From Rotaria sp. Silwood1 (Eukaryota; Rotifera; Eurotatoria; Philodinida; Philodinidae), in contig CAJNOP010000205.1 in assembly GCA_905250075.1 (NCBI GenBank), forward strand, positions 62,001 through 126,000: a stretch of 64,000 nucleotides of DNA. Direction: 5' to 3'. Below are positions 21,585-39,042 of this stretch, piece after piece. Under the pieces are notes generated by a model, which was not told the origin of the DNA, ran no database searches, and saw nothing but the letters and a program-made list of their open reading frames with translations. Within the stretch, counting starts at the first letter, position 1, and every line of letters starts with the position of its first letter. The position numbers and the translations under genes were made by a program.

Positions 21585-24500
21585 CACTCATGTTATTCAT
21601 AATCGTATTTCTTTTCTCTTCTTATTTGCTTACTAATCGATTATTCGTATTTGCTTTGAAAAAAAAACTGGTAACTTTTTATATTGAAATCATTAGAATA
21701 GTTGATGTTTGCATATGATTAATAATAATTGAATTCACAAAGCATTGGAACCGGACAGAGGCTCTCGAATTTAACTTTGGCACTCATTTGTGTGTACTTT
21801 TATGAGCTTATGATGCTAAATTTTGACTTTTCTTTATAAGTATTATCATACTCTATGAACACTAACAATTAAAGCACAGTGCATGACTGTAATACTTTTC
21901 TTACGAACTCACTGGTTAAAAACCGAAAGTGAAACGATTAGAACGAAAAATCCTGAGAAAAAATTATTTCAAATGTAAAAAATATCTACATGGGCGCATC
22001 ATATATAGCGTTATTTCATTTTAGTGCTTAGAGCGATCTCTATATTTTTCTATTCTTTCTGTTGTGATGATTTGTTATATGTTGTCGTCGTGTTTTCATT
22101 TTTATTCTCCTTGATTAAAGAAGAAGTTGCTCATCAATAAACAATTCTTCACGAGTAGTACACCGTGCGAAAGTAAGAAAAAGAAGACAACGCTTATATA
22201 TATCCAACAATGAGTAAATACTTCAATGACAAGATTTAAAAATGTTGAAGACGTCGAAAATGATTTGAAAAAGCAAAGTATTGATGTGGATATTGATCTT
22301 CATTTTATCATTACCCACACCGCAACACTCATATGCTGCAAGACGAGATTGACGAACAAAGTTTGTCGAAAACAATCGATGTATCGAAGACTTTCAAAGA
22401 TGGTTCGAACATGATTTATCTGATGCAAAGTTCAACGCTACGGACGAATGCGAGATCATTTTCCCCCTATATCATAGGTTCTTCTTGATTCTGTGGGTCG
22501 TATTTCGATTTTTTAATGGAATAGCTGTACTAGAGGACTCTAGAATTAGTGCATCTCAATGCGAACACACAACAGTCTTTTCCATTACACAAAAAATCCG
22601 ACTCGATAACCAAAATAAAGTATAACAAATGAAGGAAGAATCGGATTATGTCTTTTTGACTGAAACAATGAATTAGTCTTTCAATGTGACAATCTATATT
22701 CGAAGTGAATTGTTTGGTTCATTCGTGACAATTGAGTTCGATCTGTCAGACAAAACGACTTTTACAATGTCGATTGAAATGAAACTATCGCTTGAAATCA
22801 AATCAATTCTTGCAAATCAGTTGGACTCAAGAGGATTTCGACAAAAATACTTTCAAACAGCAAGAAAATTAAAAATGTATTGAATTCAATATAATTTTTT
22901 TAAAAATCAAGTATCAATTTAAAGGTATAAGTGTATTGGAATTATCATGATACTTTTTGTCTATAAAAACATAAAGTTTGTTTCTATATCTTTGATATCC
23001 TTGAAATGTTGCCATAAATCATCGACAAATATGATTGGATACGAATGTTCAAGAGTTTATCTGTTGGTCATATCCTGTAGAGATGACTTTAAACAATCGA
23101 AAATCGATGAAAACGAAAATTTTCCAAACGACTAAGCATTGATATGATGCATAGAATTTCATATACAGTTTCATATAACCAGTGACATATTTATAAAACT
23201 CCATTATGCATAAGCATTATTTGCTAATTCTTGATAGCTCAAATTGCATTGAAATGAGTGCGTTCTTCGGAAGCAAAGGTATAGTACTATGCATCATAGT
23301 GAACTACAACGGAAACTAAACTGATTTTCTGATGTATTATAGAAATTAGTACTGGCAGGATAAGTGAATTGAAAATAGAAGAGAACTTCAAATTATTCAC
23401 AATATAAGTTGAATTGAAATCTAATATTGCTATAATTATTGGGTAAAAATCATATATCTTAATTTCCTTTGTTCACATTGAGAAATCTCTGGAAAAATAT
23501 GTCATATTTCATCAAGTGTTTAAATACAATAAATATCGATATATATATTAATATCAAATATTTTCTTTCATCGACAGGTTGCGAAGTTTTGTTCCGCTTT
23601 TCGTTGTACAAATTTTTGATACAGAAAGAATTTTGATATTTTTTCATTCTCGTTATTTCCTAGACAATCATAACAAATGGCATTACTAGTCGTTACCGCC
23701 TATCGACTTTGGTTAGTTAACAAAAAAGAATGTTAACAATTATCCATTGATGGATTATCAATAATGCTAGCGATAATTAACCATTTCGAAGATCAGTGCC
23801 TAGTCTCGCTTCATTATATTGGCATCACAAAAAACTAAATCGATAAATTATTTACAATATTGGAATTTTCCTTTGTATAAACGAAACATCACCCTGACGT
23901 GAGATCTTATTTTCTCAAACGATATATCAACGAGCATCTGACGATTTTGTTTTGATACCATAATCTAATATTAAAGTCAGTTGATAAAATTATATTCTGC
24001 ATACTATGGTGACTTTCGAAATAATAAAATATTTCAATGCATTTTTTGAAATGATATGATAGTCTTCATTTCATATTGATACTGATTGAATGAATGGAAA
24101 TGATAAAAAGTATTTTAATCGAAAATAACTAATGAAAGTGTTGAATAGTGGTAAAATTATGGATGTTTCTTAATAATGAATGTTTGTTACTTAAGTTTTT
24201 CGTGTGATAAGATAGTTTCTTATTATAGTGTGTTCGAATAATTTCGATAACAATATTGTTGTTTTGAATGAAATTAATATCAAATAAAATTTTATTTTTT
24301 TCTTATTCTTGAATTAAAAATAGGTTAAACAGAACAGATATTTAAAAACAACTAAATAAAAATAAAAATCGTACCATTGTTCAACTAATATTTCAATAAA
24401 ATTGGCAATCGGTTTATAATAAAAAGAAAAAGAAAATATATAACACTCAGAGTTGTATTTGATAATTTACAATTTAAAATGAAATTTATATTTTTAAACT

Positions 24501-25241
24501 TTTGACTATGACAAACGTATCTCTAAATATTGAGCTTTTACGTAGGTTCGAACTAGTAGGAGTATCTATCTTCACTGCATCATAATAGTATTCTCTCTTT
24601 TCTTCATTTTTCTAGTATTACACAAAATCATTATGTGATAGAATAATACATATACCCCCAGCAGAAAAAAGAAATTTTGAATCGTGAAGTATTCGAGAAC
24701 CTATGGAATCTTCATATGTAAAATGTTTTAGAATAACATGTAGTCAAAGAGAATTCCATAGTTTCCTGTGAAGTCCCAAAACCATTTTTGTTCGATAGAG
24801 CTATTGCTATCTCTAAATCTCTAATGCTACAGATCATCAGAAATTAGATTCTATGAAATCTTTTTAAGGATATAGTATTTCAAAGATATCCATGGAGCCA
24901 CCTGCAGATCTCTATCAGACTCTTTGCCATTGTAATTAACTATACAATTCTAGAACCTTATGGAATTCTATGATTCTTCATGAAATCTATTGTTTCTCTT
25001 GGCGTATACGCTCTATATTAGACTTTTCTAGAAAATAAGCCGTCACTAAAAAATTAAGACTGTCAAATTGATTTAAAATATAAATACATAGCTGTGTTGA
25101 TCGTTCATTTGTTTGCATGATTAGTTGATTAGTTGATTTTTTTCCTTTAATTGAATCAGATAAAGATTTTTTTTCAGACTCAAATATATAAAACTGATAT
25201 TCTTCATTAAAACTATTTTTTACATATTATAGCTACCAGTA
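21585..25241. other. Intergenic stretch, no gene recognised
   Basis: AT-rich. Short frames at 22226-22414 and 22686-22883 are more codon-like than their surroundings but match no domain I know and have no clear partner exons. The remainder holds nothing recognisable. Confidence 0.45.
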
Positions 25242-25341
25242 NNNNNNNNNNNNNNNNNNNNNNNNNNNNNNNNNNNNNNNNNNNNNNNNNNNNNNNNNNN
25301 NNNNNNNNNNNNNNNNNNNNNNNNNNNNNNNNNNNNNNNNN
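25242..25341. other. Assembly gap of 100 Ns
   Basis: A run of exactly 100 Ns, a conventional placeholder for a scaffold gap of unknown length. Confidence 0.98.
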
Positions 25342-25510
25342 TCGAGTTTTATAAATTAAAAAGTTTTTAGAAAAAATTCATCCAAAAATCATGGTATTTA
25401 AAATATATAACAAATATTTAATTTGAACATCTAATATTTTTAAATCTTACTGAAAACAGTACGATTCATATATGATTGTTCACGTCTATGATTTGTTTAC
25501 GATTTATAAA

Positions 25511-25593
25511 GGTGTGGGTTTGTGTGTAGGTGATGATGTGATTCTGTGTTTCAGTCTTATTCTTCTTGTATCGCAAATTCTACATCTAGACCC
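25511..25593. repeat. Telomere-like palindrome, long-spacer copy
   Basis: Left arm GGTGTGGGTTTGTGTGTAGG, right arm TCTACATCTAGACCC. Core TTCTTCTTG lies nearer the right arm. Pairing is imperfect. Confidence 0.5.
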
Positions 25594-26000
25594 ATTATTA
25601 GAAATTCACCAAAATGTTCAACTAATATGATTTTTTGATTGGTACATGAAATGAAATGAAATTTTCAATTAAACGATTCTCCATTAGTTTAGTTGTCTTT
25701 ATTTCATAGTTAAAAAGGATTTGTTTAGTCAATTTTGAAACTAATAACTCATGAACTAAATAAAATTAAGATTGATCATGTAGTCATCGACGGAAGACTT
25801 CCGATCTACAAATATGATTATCAAGAAATACAAGAGATTGTGATCTTTTATTGACAAAAACTATTGTTACTATTTATTACTTTCTGCTAAAAATGTGAAC
25901 TTTTCCTATTTAAGGTTTTCAACAATTTCAAAAGAATTTGTTAGATATTATCTAAAATAGAAATTTGAGCGCGCTATTTATTTATAATAATACCAAAAAG

Positions 26001-26064
26001 GATGTGATGGGTGTGGGTATGGGTGTAGGTAATTCTTCTTACATCACCAACACCCACACCTCAT
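26001..26064. repeat. Telomere-like palindrome, well preserved
   Basis: Left arm GGGTGTGGGTATGGGTGTAG, core AATTCTTCTTAC, right arm ATCACCAACACCCACACC. Arms pair over most of their length. Confidence 0.75.
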
Positions 26065-26174
26065 TCTTGCCGTTTCTGAGAGACCACATCACGGGCTATC
26101 TTTCCCGGCATTTATGCTAATTTTAAGCAATCTGACGAAAGGGGACCTTTTTTAAGGAGGAGAGAACCATAAAA

Positions 26175-26310
26175 ATTCGGTCGGTTACGTCTGGTTCGAG
26201 ATTTTTTTTGGGTTCGGTTCGGTTCAGTTGGAAGTTTTCTAAAACTCGGTCGATTACGTTCGGTTCGATTACAAATTTTTTCGGTGCGGTTGGGTTCGGT
26301 TCAGTTCTGA
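26175..26310. repeat. Degenerate GGTTCGGTT-type tandem repeat
   Basis: Several copies of GGTTCGGTTCGGTT and CGGTCGGTTACGT variants. Similar motifs mark the ends of an inverted-repeat element at 37218-37470, so this may be a fragment of the same MITE family. Confidence 0.5.
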
Positions 26311-27072
26311 AAAAATGCCACCCAATCCCATCTTTGGTATAGGCCCCGTCCTTAGTCCTCTTGTAATGAATAAACACACAAGTCCATTTAAAAGTCAACG
26401 TTTGTGCGATTTCAATAGCTGGATCGAGCGTTACTTGAGTTTCTCTTTCCAAATTTATGATACGGATTTCACTGTTTACTTTAGGTGATCACTAATACAC
26501 TGCGTGAAAGAATATGAGATCAGGCAACGTGAAGTAATCTGATTCCTCTCATGGTTTTACTCGTAGTATTGAAACAAGTCTTCGTATGCTGTCCACTGTT
26601 TCTGACACTTTTGGTGACAGTGGTAGGAGCAGTAGCAATAGTAGTAGCAGCGATGGTGGCAGTGGCAGTTTTGATTTTGGTAGCCTTCGCAATAATCATA
26701 ACAACGGTAAGATCGATTCTATGTGTCACAGATGGTCGATATCTCAAAGATGATCTACAAGAATTATCCTGTGGTGAAAAATTGAAAATGGGTCAATTCA
26801 TCATCAGATTTTAGTTCTCTTCTGTCCTAAAAAAAAATCTATGACATTCATTGCCTACTAAAATCGCGAAAAGGATATAAACACATGGATTATACGATAA
26901 AAGAGCAAGACATTTATTATTTTTATCAGCCTATAAATGATATTTGTATACAAAGACAAACTTTTGTCAAAAAACAACCTATAAATGACTGTGTTGATGG
27001 TATTATAAGAATACATGCCAAACTTTATTATTATTTATCGTTGTCGATAACCAAACGTGATTAGTTTTGGTC

Positions 27073-28131
27073 ATGCAATACTTAGTTACACTATCTCTTT
27101 CAATCTGTTTTATTCAATTGATGATTGTTACTCACAGTTATAAAGACGTGCACTCGAATGAAAAAATTCCTTGTGAAACACGAGCACCACTTGATTGTTC
27201 TTTGTATGATGACGATTATGATGTACTTGCTTCATTTCCATTTTATGTTAACATACAGCCAGATGGCGTCCACTCTTCAACAACATATGCGTTTCAAGAA
27301 ACAGAAAATCAAATTTATATGTTGGTTATAGAGAATGAAAATGTTTTACCACTTACTCTTTTTTGCTTGAAACATCTAAAATATTTTAATATGATAAATT
27401 CAAGCATTTTCCCATCTTTTTCTGATAATGACGCTGATTTCCAATTTCCACCAGAAATTGAACGTCTTTCTTCGTCGCTAACTACAATATACATTGAGAA
27501 TACAAAAGTGACTCAATTACCTGAAGAATTTAGTAAATTAAAAAATCTATCAAGCTTTGAGATGAGAAACACTGGTCTTAACAATCTACCAGATACTATT
27601 GGTAATTTACCTTTAAATTTTCTACGATTGGATAAAAATAATCTTGTATCACTGCCAAAGACAATGTCGAATATAGAATCATTAAACATGCTCATATTAG
27701 ATGATAATCCACGTCTTCATTCATTACAATCACTCAATGGTAATCGTAACCTGCGACATATCATGACAAGAAATTGTTCAATTGATCGTTTACCGTATAA
27801 TCTGCCCAACCTCGTAAGTCTATTAATATCGAACAATAATCTAAGAAATCTTGATGGTATTGAAACATTGGGTCATAACACGAACGCAAGTAAAGGATTC
27901 GATTTCAGTTCAAATCGTCTCAATTCCATCCCACCTGAAATTCGCAATATTCACAATATAACTTTTCTCTCTTTATCAAATAATCAATTGACATTTCTTC
28001 CAATGGAGATTTTTCAGATTGATACTCTGATCTTCTTGGATATCAGCAACAATTTGTTTAACACCAAAGAATTGAATACAATTATAACAATCTTCAAAAA
28101 GACTCATCCAAACCTGACGCTTATTTATTAA
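27073..28131 (+). CDS. Secreted leucine-rich repeat protein
   Basis: A single exon of 352 residues. The start at 27073 is the first ATG and gives a signal peptide, MQYLVTLSLSICFIQLMIVT. After a Cys-containing N-terminal segment (PCETRAPLDC) come about eight to nine LRRs of roughly 23 residues from residue 130 on: LTTIYIENTKVTQLPEEFSK, LSSFEMRNTGLNNLPDTIGN, LNFLRLDKNNLVSLPKTMSN, LNMLILDDN, LVSLLISNNNLRNLDGIET, ITFLSLSNNQLTFLPMEIFQ, LIFLDISNNLF. LPxxI spacing resembles the plant/SHOC2-type LRR class rather than the vertebrate extracellular class. There is no transmembrane segment or C-terminal cap, so an extracellular binding protein is inferred. No partner is evident from the neighbours and the frame is intact. 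Confidence 0.85.
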   Translation: MQYLVTLSLSICFIQLMIVTHSYKDVHSNEKIPCETRAPLDCSLYDDDYDVLASFPFYVNIQPDGVHSSTTYAFQETENQIYMLVIENENVLPLTLFCLKHLKYFNMINSSIFPSFSDNDADFQFPPEIERLSSSLTTIYIENTKVTQLPEEFSKLKNLSSFEMRNTGLNNLPDTIGNLPLNFLRLDKNNLVSLPKTMSNIESLNMLILDDNPRLHSLQSLNGNRNLRHIMTRNCSIDRLPYNLPNLVSLLISNNNLRNLDGIETLGHNTNASKGFDFSSNRLNSIPPEIRNIHNITFLSLSNNQLTFLPMEIFQIDTLIFLDISNNLFNTKELNTIITIFKKTHPNLTLIY

Positions 28132-28289
28132 GTATTTTCTTTTTTGCATATGTACTTGAAGTTGAATTCAACTCCTGAGTTCTTCTCATGGATCAATGTG
28201 TCAGTAATTGTTTACAATTACTTTACTATTATAGATTCAATACATATTAAACTTTATCGGAAATTATCAGTGATGAATGTTATTTTTTG

Positions 28290-28610
28290 ACTAAGCCCTG
28301 AGAGAGGACCACGAATGAATTTTTCGATAAAAAGATGCCTCACAAATATTTGAAATATACATAGTTCGACTCAGTTTTTGCTGCTAATTCAGAATACCAT
28401 ATTGGTTTTGAGCAAATCATGATTTTTCTAACCGAAATCTGCTAGATATCAGTCAAAAAAGACACATACTCATGCATAGAAACAATGTTTCCCCGCCTTT
28501 TTCATCCTTTTCTGAAACTTATTTCTTAGAATCTTTGTAAGCGTTGTGTAGAGTGCAAAACTCTCTACAACATACACTTTATAAAAGTTGGCCGCTGAAT
28601 AATTATCATA
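28290..28610 (+). repeat. Dispersed repeat, copy 1
   Basis: Shares ordered blocks with 33850-34140: AACCGAAATCTGCTAGATAT against AACCGAAATCTGCTAAATAT; AGAGTGCAAAACTCTCTA against AGAGCACAAAATTCTCTA; and GCAAATCATGATTTTTC against TCAAATCGCTATTCCTTC. The same orientation and spacing show a true repeat family, class unknown. Confidence 0.6.
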
Positions 28611-28800
28611 TGTAAAGAGAGCTTACAATGAGAAAAATTTGATCTTAAAAAATGCAACACCTTTCAGCAAAAAACTTTTTTCGAAATCAATACTCAATTT
28701 TTGAGAAAGCTATAAAGAGTTTAATATTATATCAACCAATTATAGAACTATTTTTTGTTAATTTCAAATGATCTACCCAGTGAAAAATATTTGCTTCAAA

Positions 28801-29008
28801 GAACGGGAAAGAATGCGTTCCGTAAAATTAAAAACCTTTTTTTTAAGAAAAGAAGACGTTCCAACAAAAGTGGAAAGCGTTCCAAAATGAAACCATTAAG
28901 AACACATTCCATGGTTTTTGGAATGCGTTCTTAACTGTTCCAGCTTTTTTAGAACGTTTTCTTTTCTCAAGAAAAAAACTAACTTTTTTGGAACGCATTC
29001 TTGGTCGT
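28801..29008. mobile_element. Palindromic MITE-like element with GAATGCGTTC motifs
   Basis: Two arms of about 100 bp pair along their length. The left arm runs AAGAATGCGTTCC, poly-T, AAGAAAAGAAGACGTTC, TTAAGAACACATTCCA; the reverse-complemented right arm runs AAGAATGCGTTCC, poly-T, GAGAAAAGAAAACGTTC, TTAAGAACGCATTCCA. The centre is TGGTTT. No coding sequence; no target duplication fixed. Confidence 0.65.
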
Positions 29009-30081
29009 TAGTACCTGAATTTAGATTCACTGTAAGGGTTCTCGAAGAGAAGTTCAGACATAATTTTTTGAAAGATCGATTTTGGTACAACTCGACGAGC
29101 TCTATCCAATCGCGTGCTCTAATTTTTCGTAGCTCAAACTGTTATTAAAAGAAAAGTTTTTGGAATCAGGATTGCCAGTTGTAAAGTATGACTAATTGAA
29201 GGTTCCACCATTTTTGGCACCAGTTTCAGGGTGTCGTACTTCAGAGCTGTAATTTTTGAATCAAAAGTGACGTTAAATTCAGATGAAAGCGTTCATCAGT
29301 CAAAAGAATCCATTCTCAGGTGTTTCTCAAGAGAATATTAAAAAAAGCGCTCTCATTTCGATGGAATCCTATCTTGACTGTTTCGAAATAGAATGGGCAG
29401 AGACACGTTCTATTGGCTCATGGAACGGTTGAGAACGCTTTCTATCCAGATAGAGGACGATTTTTGAACTGAGAAGAAAGCATTCCGTACTAGTATTGAA
29501 CAGTAAAGAATGAGTTTCTTTAGACTCAAAACTTTTCTTTTTGTTTGTGAAAACGTTCGCTAAGCTGTAGAACACATTCTTCATGTAAAAGACAAGTCTC
29601 TACATTTTTATGAATGCGGTCTCTTTCGTTATTTTTAGAAATATTTTTCAGTAAGTATTTAATTAATTCCTTTATTTTTCTCAATTATTTATTAATAATG
29701 TGATTAAGTATATGTCAATAGAATAAATTAAACTTTAACATTGAGATCTAAATTGTTTAGAAAAGTATCAATAAATCTATAGATGCTGATGTCTCAATTT
29801 GTCAATATGTTGTTCAGTTATTGAATACGAATTTCAGATATAATTCTATTATTGCTTTAATCAAATCAGAGTTGAAGATGAGCAATAGTATAAGGTTAGA
29901 AAGCATACAGACCTAGAACTATTTCTATGACATTTATTCAAATATGATTTTTGATTATTCTTTAGAGACATGTCTAATTAAAGTTAGATAATGATCAAGC
30001 AGAAATTGAATTAAACTATGAATTGTTATAACTTCAATTTATGTCTGATCATTTGAATAATAGAAAGTCAAGAAAATTTCT

Positions 30082-30151
30082 AGTGTTGTGGGTGCGACTG
30101 AAATAACACATTCACCCGCATTCCCACCCACCCCACATCCGCACCCACATC
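30082..30151. repeat. Telomere-like palindrome
   Basis: Left arm AGTGTTGTGGGTGCGACTGA. Extended C-rich right arm includes CCCACCCACCCCACATCC and GCACCCACATC. The right arm is longer than the left. Confidence 0.6.
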
Positions 30152-31354
30152 TAATATATATCGCAAATGGAGCATGTTTGGTCGTTGCTGATATGTACTG
30201 GATCGTACACACTAAATTCTGAATGCCTTAAAATCCGATTGAGACGTGCCCTCAGTAGCTCATATTTTTAATTTATTAATTTCTTACTGTGGTCTATGAT
30301 TCAACCCGAATATAGCTAACTAATATTCGAAACAATTCCATAATCAATATAGAAAGGATTATAAAAACAAAAATAAGTACTAAAATTTATCTTATTTAAA
30401 TATCTATATGATAAAAATTTAAGCCTTTTATATCAAGAAAATGTATGAAAAATAAAGTGGTATCTATTTATGAAACTCTGTTTATATACACACAATGTCA
30501 AGATATTCGCGAAGTGGATACTATAAATAAAATATTTCCAACTAGGTCTAACCAAATGAGTTGATTTTTTTCTTTCTTCTAATAACAGTTGCAAGTTACG
30601 CATATCTTTTCATTTCTGTCAACATCAAGAAATATATAGAAGCTTTTCACATACAAAAAAAAAACAAGCATGCGTCTCTTCTTTTTATTCCTTCAAAGAA
30701 TTGCTTGTCTTTCATATGCGATAACATGCCGATATTCTCGTTAACAAATTGTACCAAAAGAGAATATATATATATACAAAAAAGAAAAAAATATATTAAA
30801 TGTAATACATAACACAAGAGCAAATAAAGCAAAACACTGTACAAGTATGTATATATAATAGTGTTAGAAATGCATGACAAAAGTTGTATTCGCATTCAAT
30901 TAGTCTGAATCAAACTAATTGAACGTTATTTATTATTTATCTTTTAATATTAAAATGCTTACAGAAAATGATTTTGCTCAATAATAAAGTTGCAAGCGTA
31001 ATTTCTCAAAACAGATGCTTTTTCGAAAAATATCCAACTACTTAATAATTAAGGGTGCCCTCCTCCCCTTTAAAAAAGTCAATTTTGGTAAAAATTATCG
31101 ATTTTGTGATTTATATCTAGTTAGATAGAGCACCGTGTGTACTTTCAAATGTACTATAGTATATTGGTTTTATGACCCAGTTCATGTAAGCCACGACCGA
31201 TCTTGCTCAATTGAGGTCGTTAGATTCTGCTCAGTTTAAGACATGTTGTAGAGGAAAGACTTTTAAGAATTTCGACGCAAACCGTTTTGAAAAATATTGA
31301 TCCCTCGATTTTTTCTAAGCATTTTACGAAAAGTCCTAAAAGTGATCATATTCA

Positions 31355-31358
31355 TTAA
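31355..31358. repeat. TTAA target site, left
   Basis: TTAA before a terminal repeat CCTTTTCGGGACCG. The right counterpart at 31684-31687 is TTGA, one base changed. Confidence 0.55.
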
Positions 31359-31683
31359 CCTTTTCGGGACCGTGGTACAAGGGTTATACCACCTATTTTC
31401 CAGTTAGAAAAATGTTTACTTCTCAATAAGCTGTTATCACCCATATGATAGTAGGTCGTTCCAGCTACCATCGCGTGCATATCTTTTCTTTCTTTCTTCC
31501 TGTCATATAGATGGTTCTCAGATCTTCTCTTTTCTTTCCGCTGCCTACATTGACCTCATAATTACTTCCTCTCTTATCTTGATGCATTGTCATAAGGCTT
31601 CTATGTAATTATTTTGAGTCAAATACAATAAACTGACGAAAGAGTCATTTTCCAATTACAAATTAATTCGGTCCTCAAAAGGG
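31359..31683. mobile_element. piggyBac-type MITE, 325 bp
   Basis: The left end CCTTTTCGGGACCG and reverse-complemented right end CCCTTTTGAGGACCG are matching inverted repeats next to TTAA and TTGA. A TTAA target and C-run termini are the piggyBac signature. There is no coding capacity. Ends have diverged at a few positions, indicating moderate age. Confidence 0.65.
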
Positions 31684-31847
31684 TTGATAAAAGAGCAATA
31701 AAATGATAAACGAATTAGTATTTCTTGCATTTTCATTATTTAATTATATTGCGTGTAATAATGTTATTTTTATTTTTCTCTTATTGCGTTTCTTTTGCAA
31801 TCAAATAGAACGAGAAAGGAAAAGACACATACTTTCTTTAGTTTCAC

Positions 31848-32466
31848 AGGTGATACATGAAATATGGGTACTACTGCAGTTTAGTCACATCGCCAATGAT
31901 ATATATGTACAGAACGAGAAAAAAAAAGTAAACAAATGAAAGAAAATAAGACATATACATGCCATATGAGAACGAAAGACTTTTATTACGAAAAAAACAC
32001 AGAACACAACTATTGAACAGGATAGTTTCCAGAAATTTGTAATACTAAACTTTTTAACAGCTTATCTCCAAAATCATGGCGCCAAACGAATTTATCTATA
32101 TAAGTTTAACGCAAATTTAATTTCTTTTAAAAAATCTACTTATTACTTTATTATTGATAGAAATTATAATTTGTGCGTTATAAATATATGACTCTTTTTT
32201 ATTCATCTTCCTCCTATCACATCAAAGAGTTATACTATTTTATTAAAAAATTCATCTCAATTAATAGAGCGATATGTCTTTCATAAAACATCCCTACACA
32301 GTGTTCTCATATGATATCTATGTCTTATTTTCTTTCATTTATTTACTGGTTATGCGTCGACCATTCGATATTTTGTCTCGTTCTGTACATATATATCATC
32401 GATGGTATGACTAAAGTGCAGTAGTACCTAATTAAATATTTTATGATATTTTATGCTTCACCAGTA
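31848..32466. repeat. Inverted repeat upstream of malic enzyme
   Basis: Arms at 31848-31974 and 32302-32466 match in inverted orientation through GGTACTACTGCA, TTTAGTCA, GATATATATGTACAGAACGA, AAATGAAAGAAAATAAGACA and CATATGAGAAC, with some indels. About 330 bp of AT-rich sequence lies between. The right arm ends about 60 bp before the malic-enzyme ATG, so it occupies the promoter region. It looks like a MITE or a decayed foldback; no target duplication found. Confidence 0.65.
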
Positions 32467-32525
32467 GATACAATTTATTGATGTTATGTTTATGCTACAT
32501 TAATATGAGACAATTTTTAGATTAA

Positions 32526-38439
<5,914 letters not shown>

Positions 38440-38883
38440 TTTCGATTTATCGTAATAATTGACTATTTTATTATCCCTTTTTCTCATTTAATGTAGCAGA
38501 TTAAATAAATAAAATAGATAGAATCCTTTTCAAAAATAAATAACCGTGGGTATTTTTTGAATAACGTGAGAACAGCAGCCGATAGCGACCTGTGGTTTTC
38601 ATCATTCAAGAGGGGAGATTCGAAGCTATCGAAATTAGATTGGTCAGCAATCAACCAATTCGATGGAGCTCTTGATGAAGTTTTGTAGACAGCGATATTC
38701 CCAAACAATTTTTTACTATCAATAAGATTATCCAATCGTAGCTTCTCGAAAGAGATACCTTTTAAATAAACATTTATCTGCTTGAATAAGACTACAACTA
38801 TTTAAGAAAGTGTTCATGAGAGGATGATCCCTCAGTATATGAATCACTGGTCAGAATTTCTATTTTTGGTTTCGATATGCATT

Positions 38884-39042
38884 GGGTGTGGGTGCCATTG
38901 TGGGTGCGTGTGAGTGTGGGCGTGGGCGTGGGCGTGGGTGTCGTTCTGAGTGCGTGTCGGTCTTGGTGTCGGTGTGGGTGTAGATATTCCTTTTCTGCAC
39001 GCCGATATTCACACCCATCCCGACACCCACAGCCACACCCAA
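38884..39042. repeat. Telomere-like palindrome, longest G-rich arm
   Basis: Left arm carries many GGGTGTGGG/GTGGGCGTGGGC units over about 100 bp (38884-38985). The right arm has ATTCACACCCATCCCGACAC and CCACAGCCACACCC. The arms are unequal: the G-rich one looks expanded by slippage of a 6-bp GTGGGC unit. Confidence 0.75.

Larger units (their letters stand above)
25594..27072. other. Intergenic stretch with palindrome and GGTTCGGTT repeat
   Basis: No gene is recognised. It contains a telomere-like palindrome (26001-26064) and a short tandem tract of GGTTCGGTT/GGTCGGTTACG type (about 26175-26310). Frames at 26520-26814 are Ala/Thr/Val-rich low-complexity readings and are not called. Confidence 0.45.
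28132..31358. other. Intergenic stretch with dispersed repeats
   Basis: No gene is recognised. It contains a dispersed repeat (28290-28610), a palindromic MITE-like element (28801-29008), a palindrome (30082-30151) and AT-rich DNA. Around 29260-29600 more GAACG/GCGTTC motifs occur in both orientations without clear borders. Confidence 0.45.

Noticed and set aside
26123-26452. 109-codon minus-strand frame
   Set aside because: Largely made of the GGTTCGGTT tandem repeat read in one frame (RTEPN-like repeats), so not a gene.
26520-26814. Overlapping Ala/Thr- and Val-rich frames on both strands
   Set aside because: Both come from one low-complexity GTAGCAG/GTGGCAG-like stretch; nothing favours either strand as coding.
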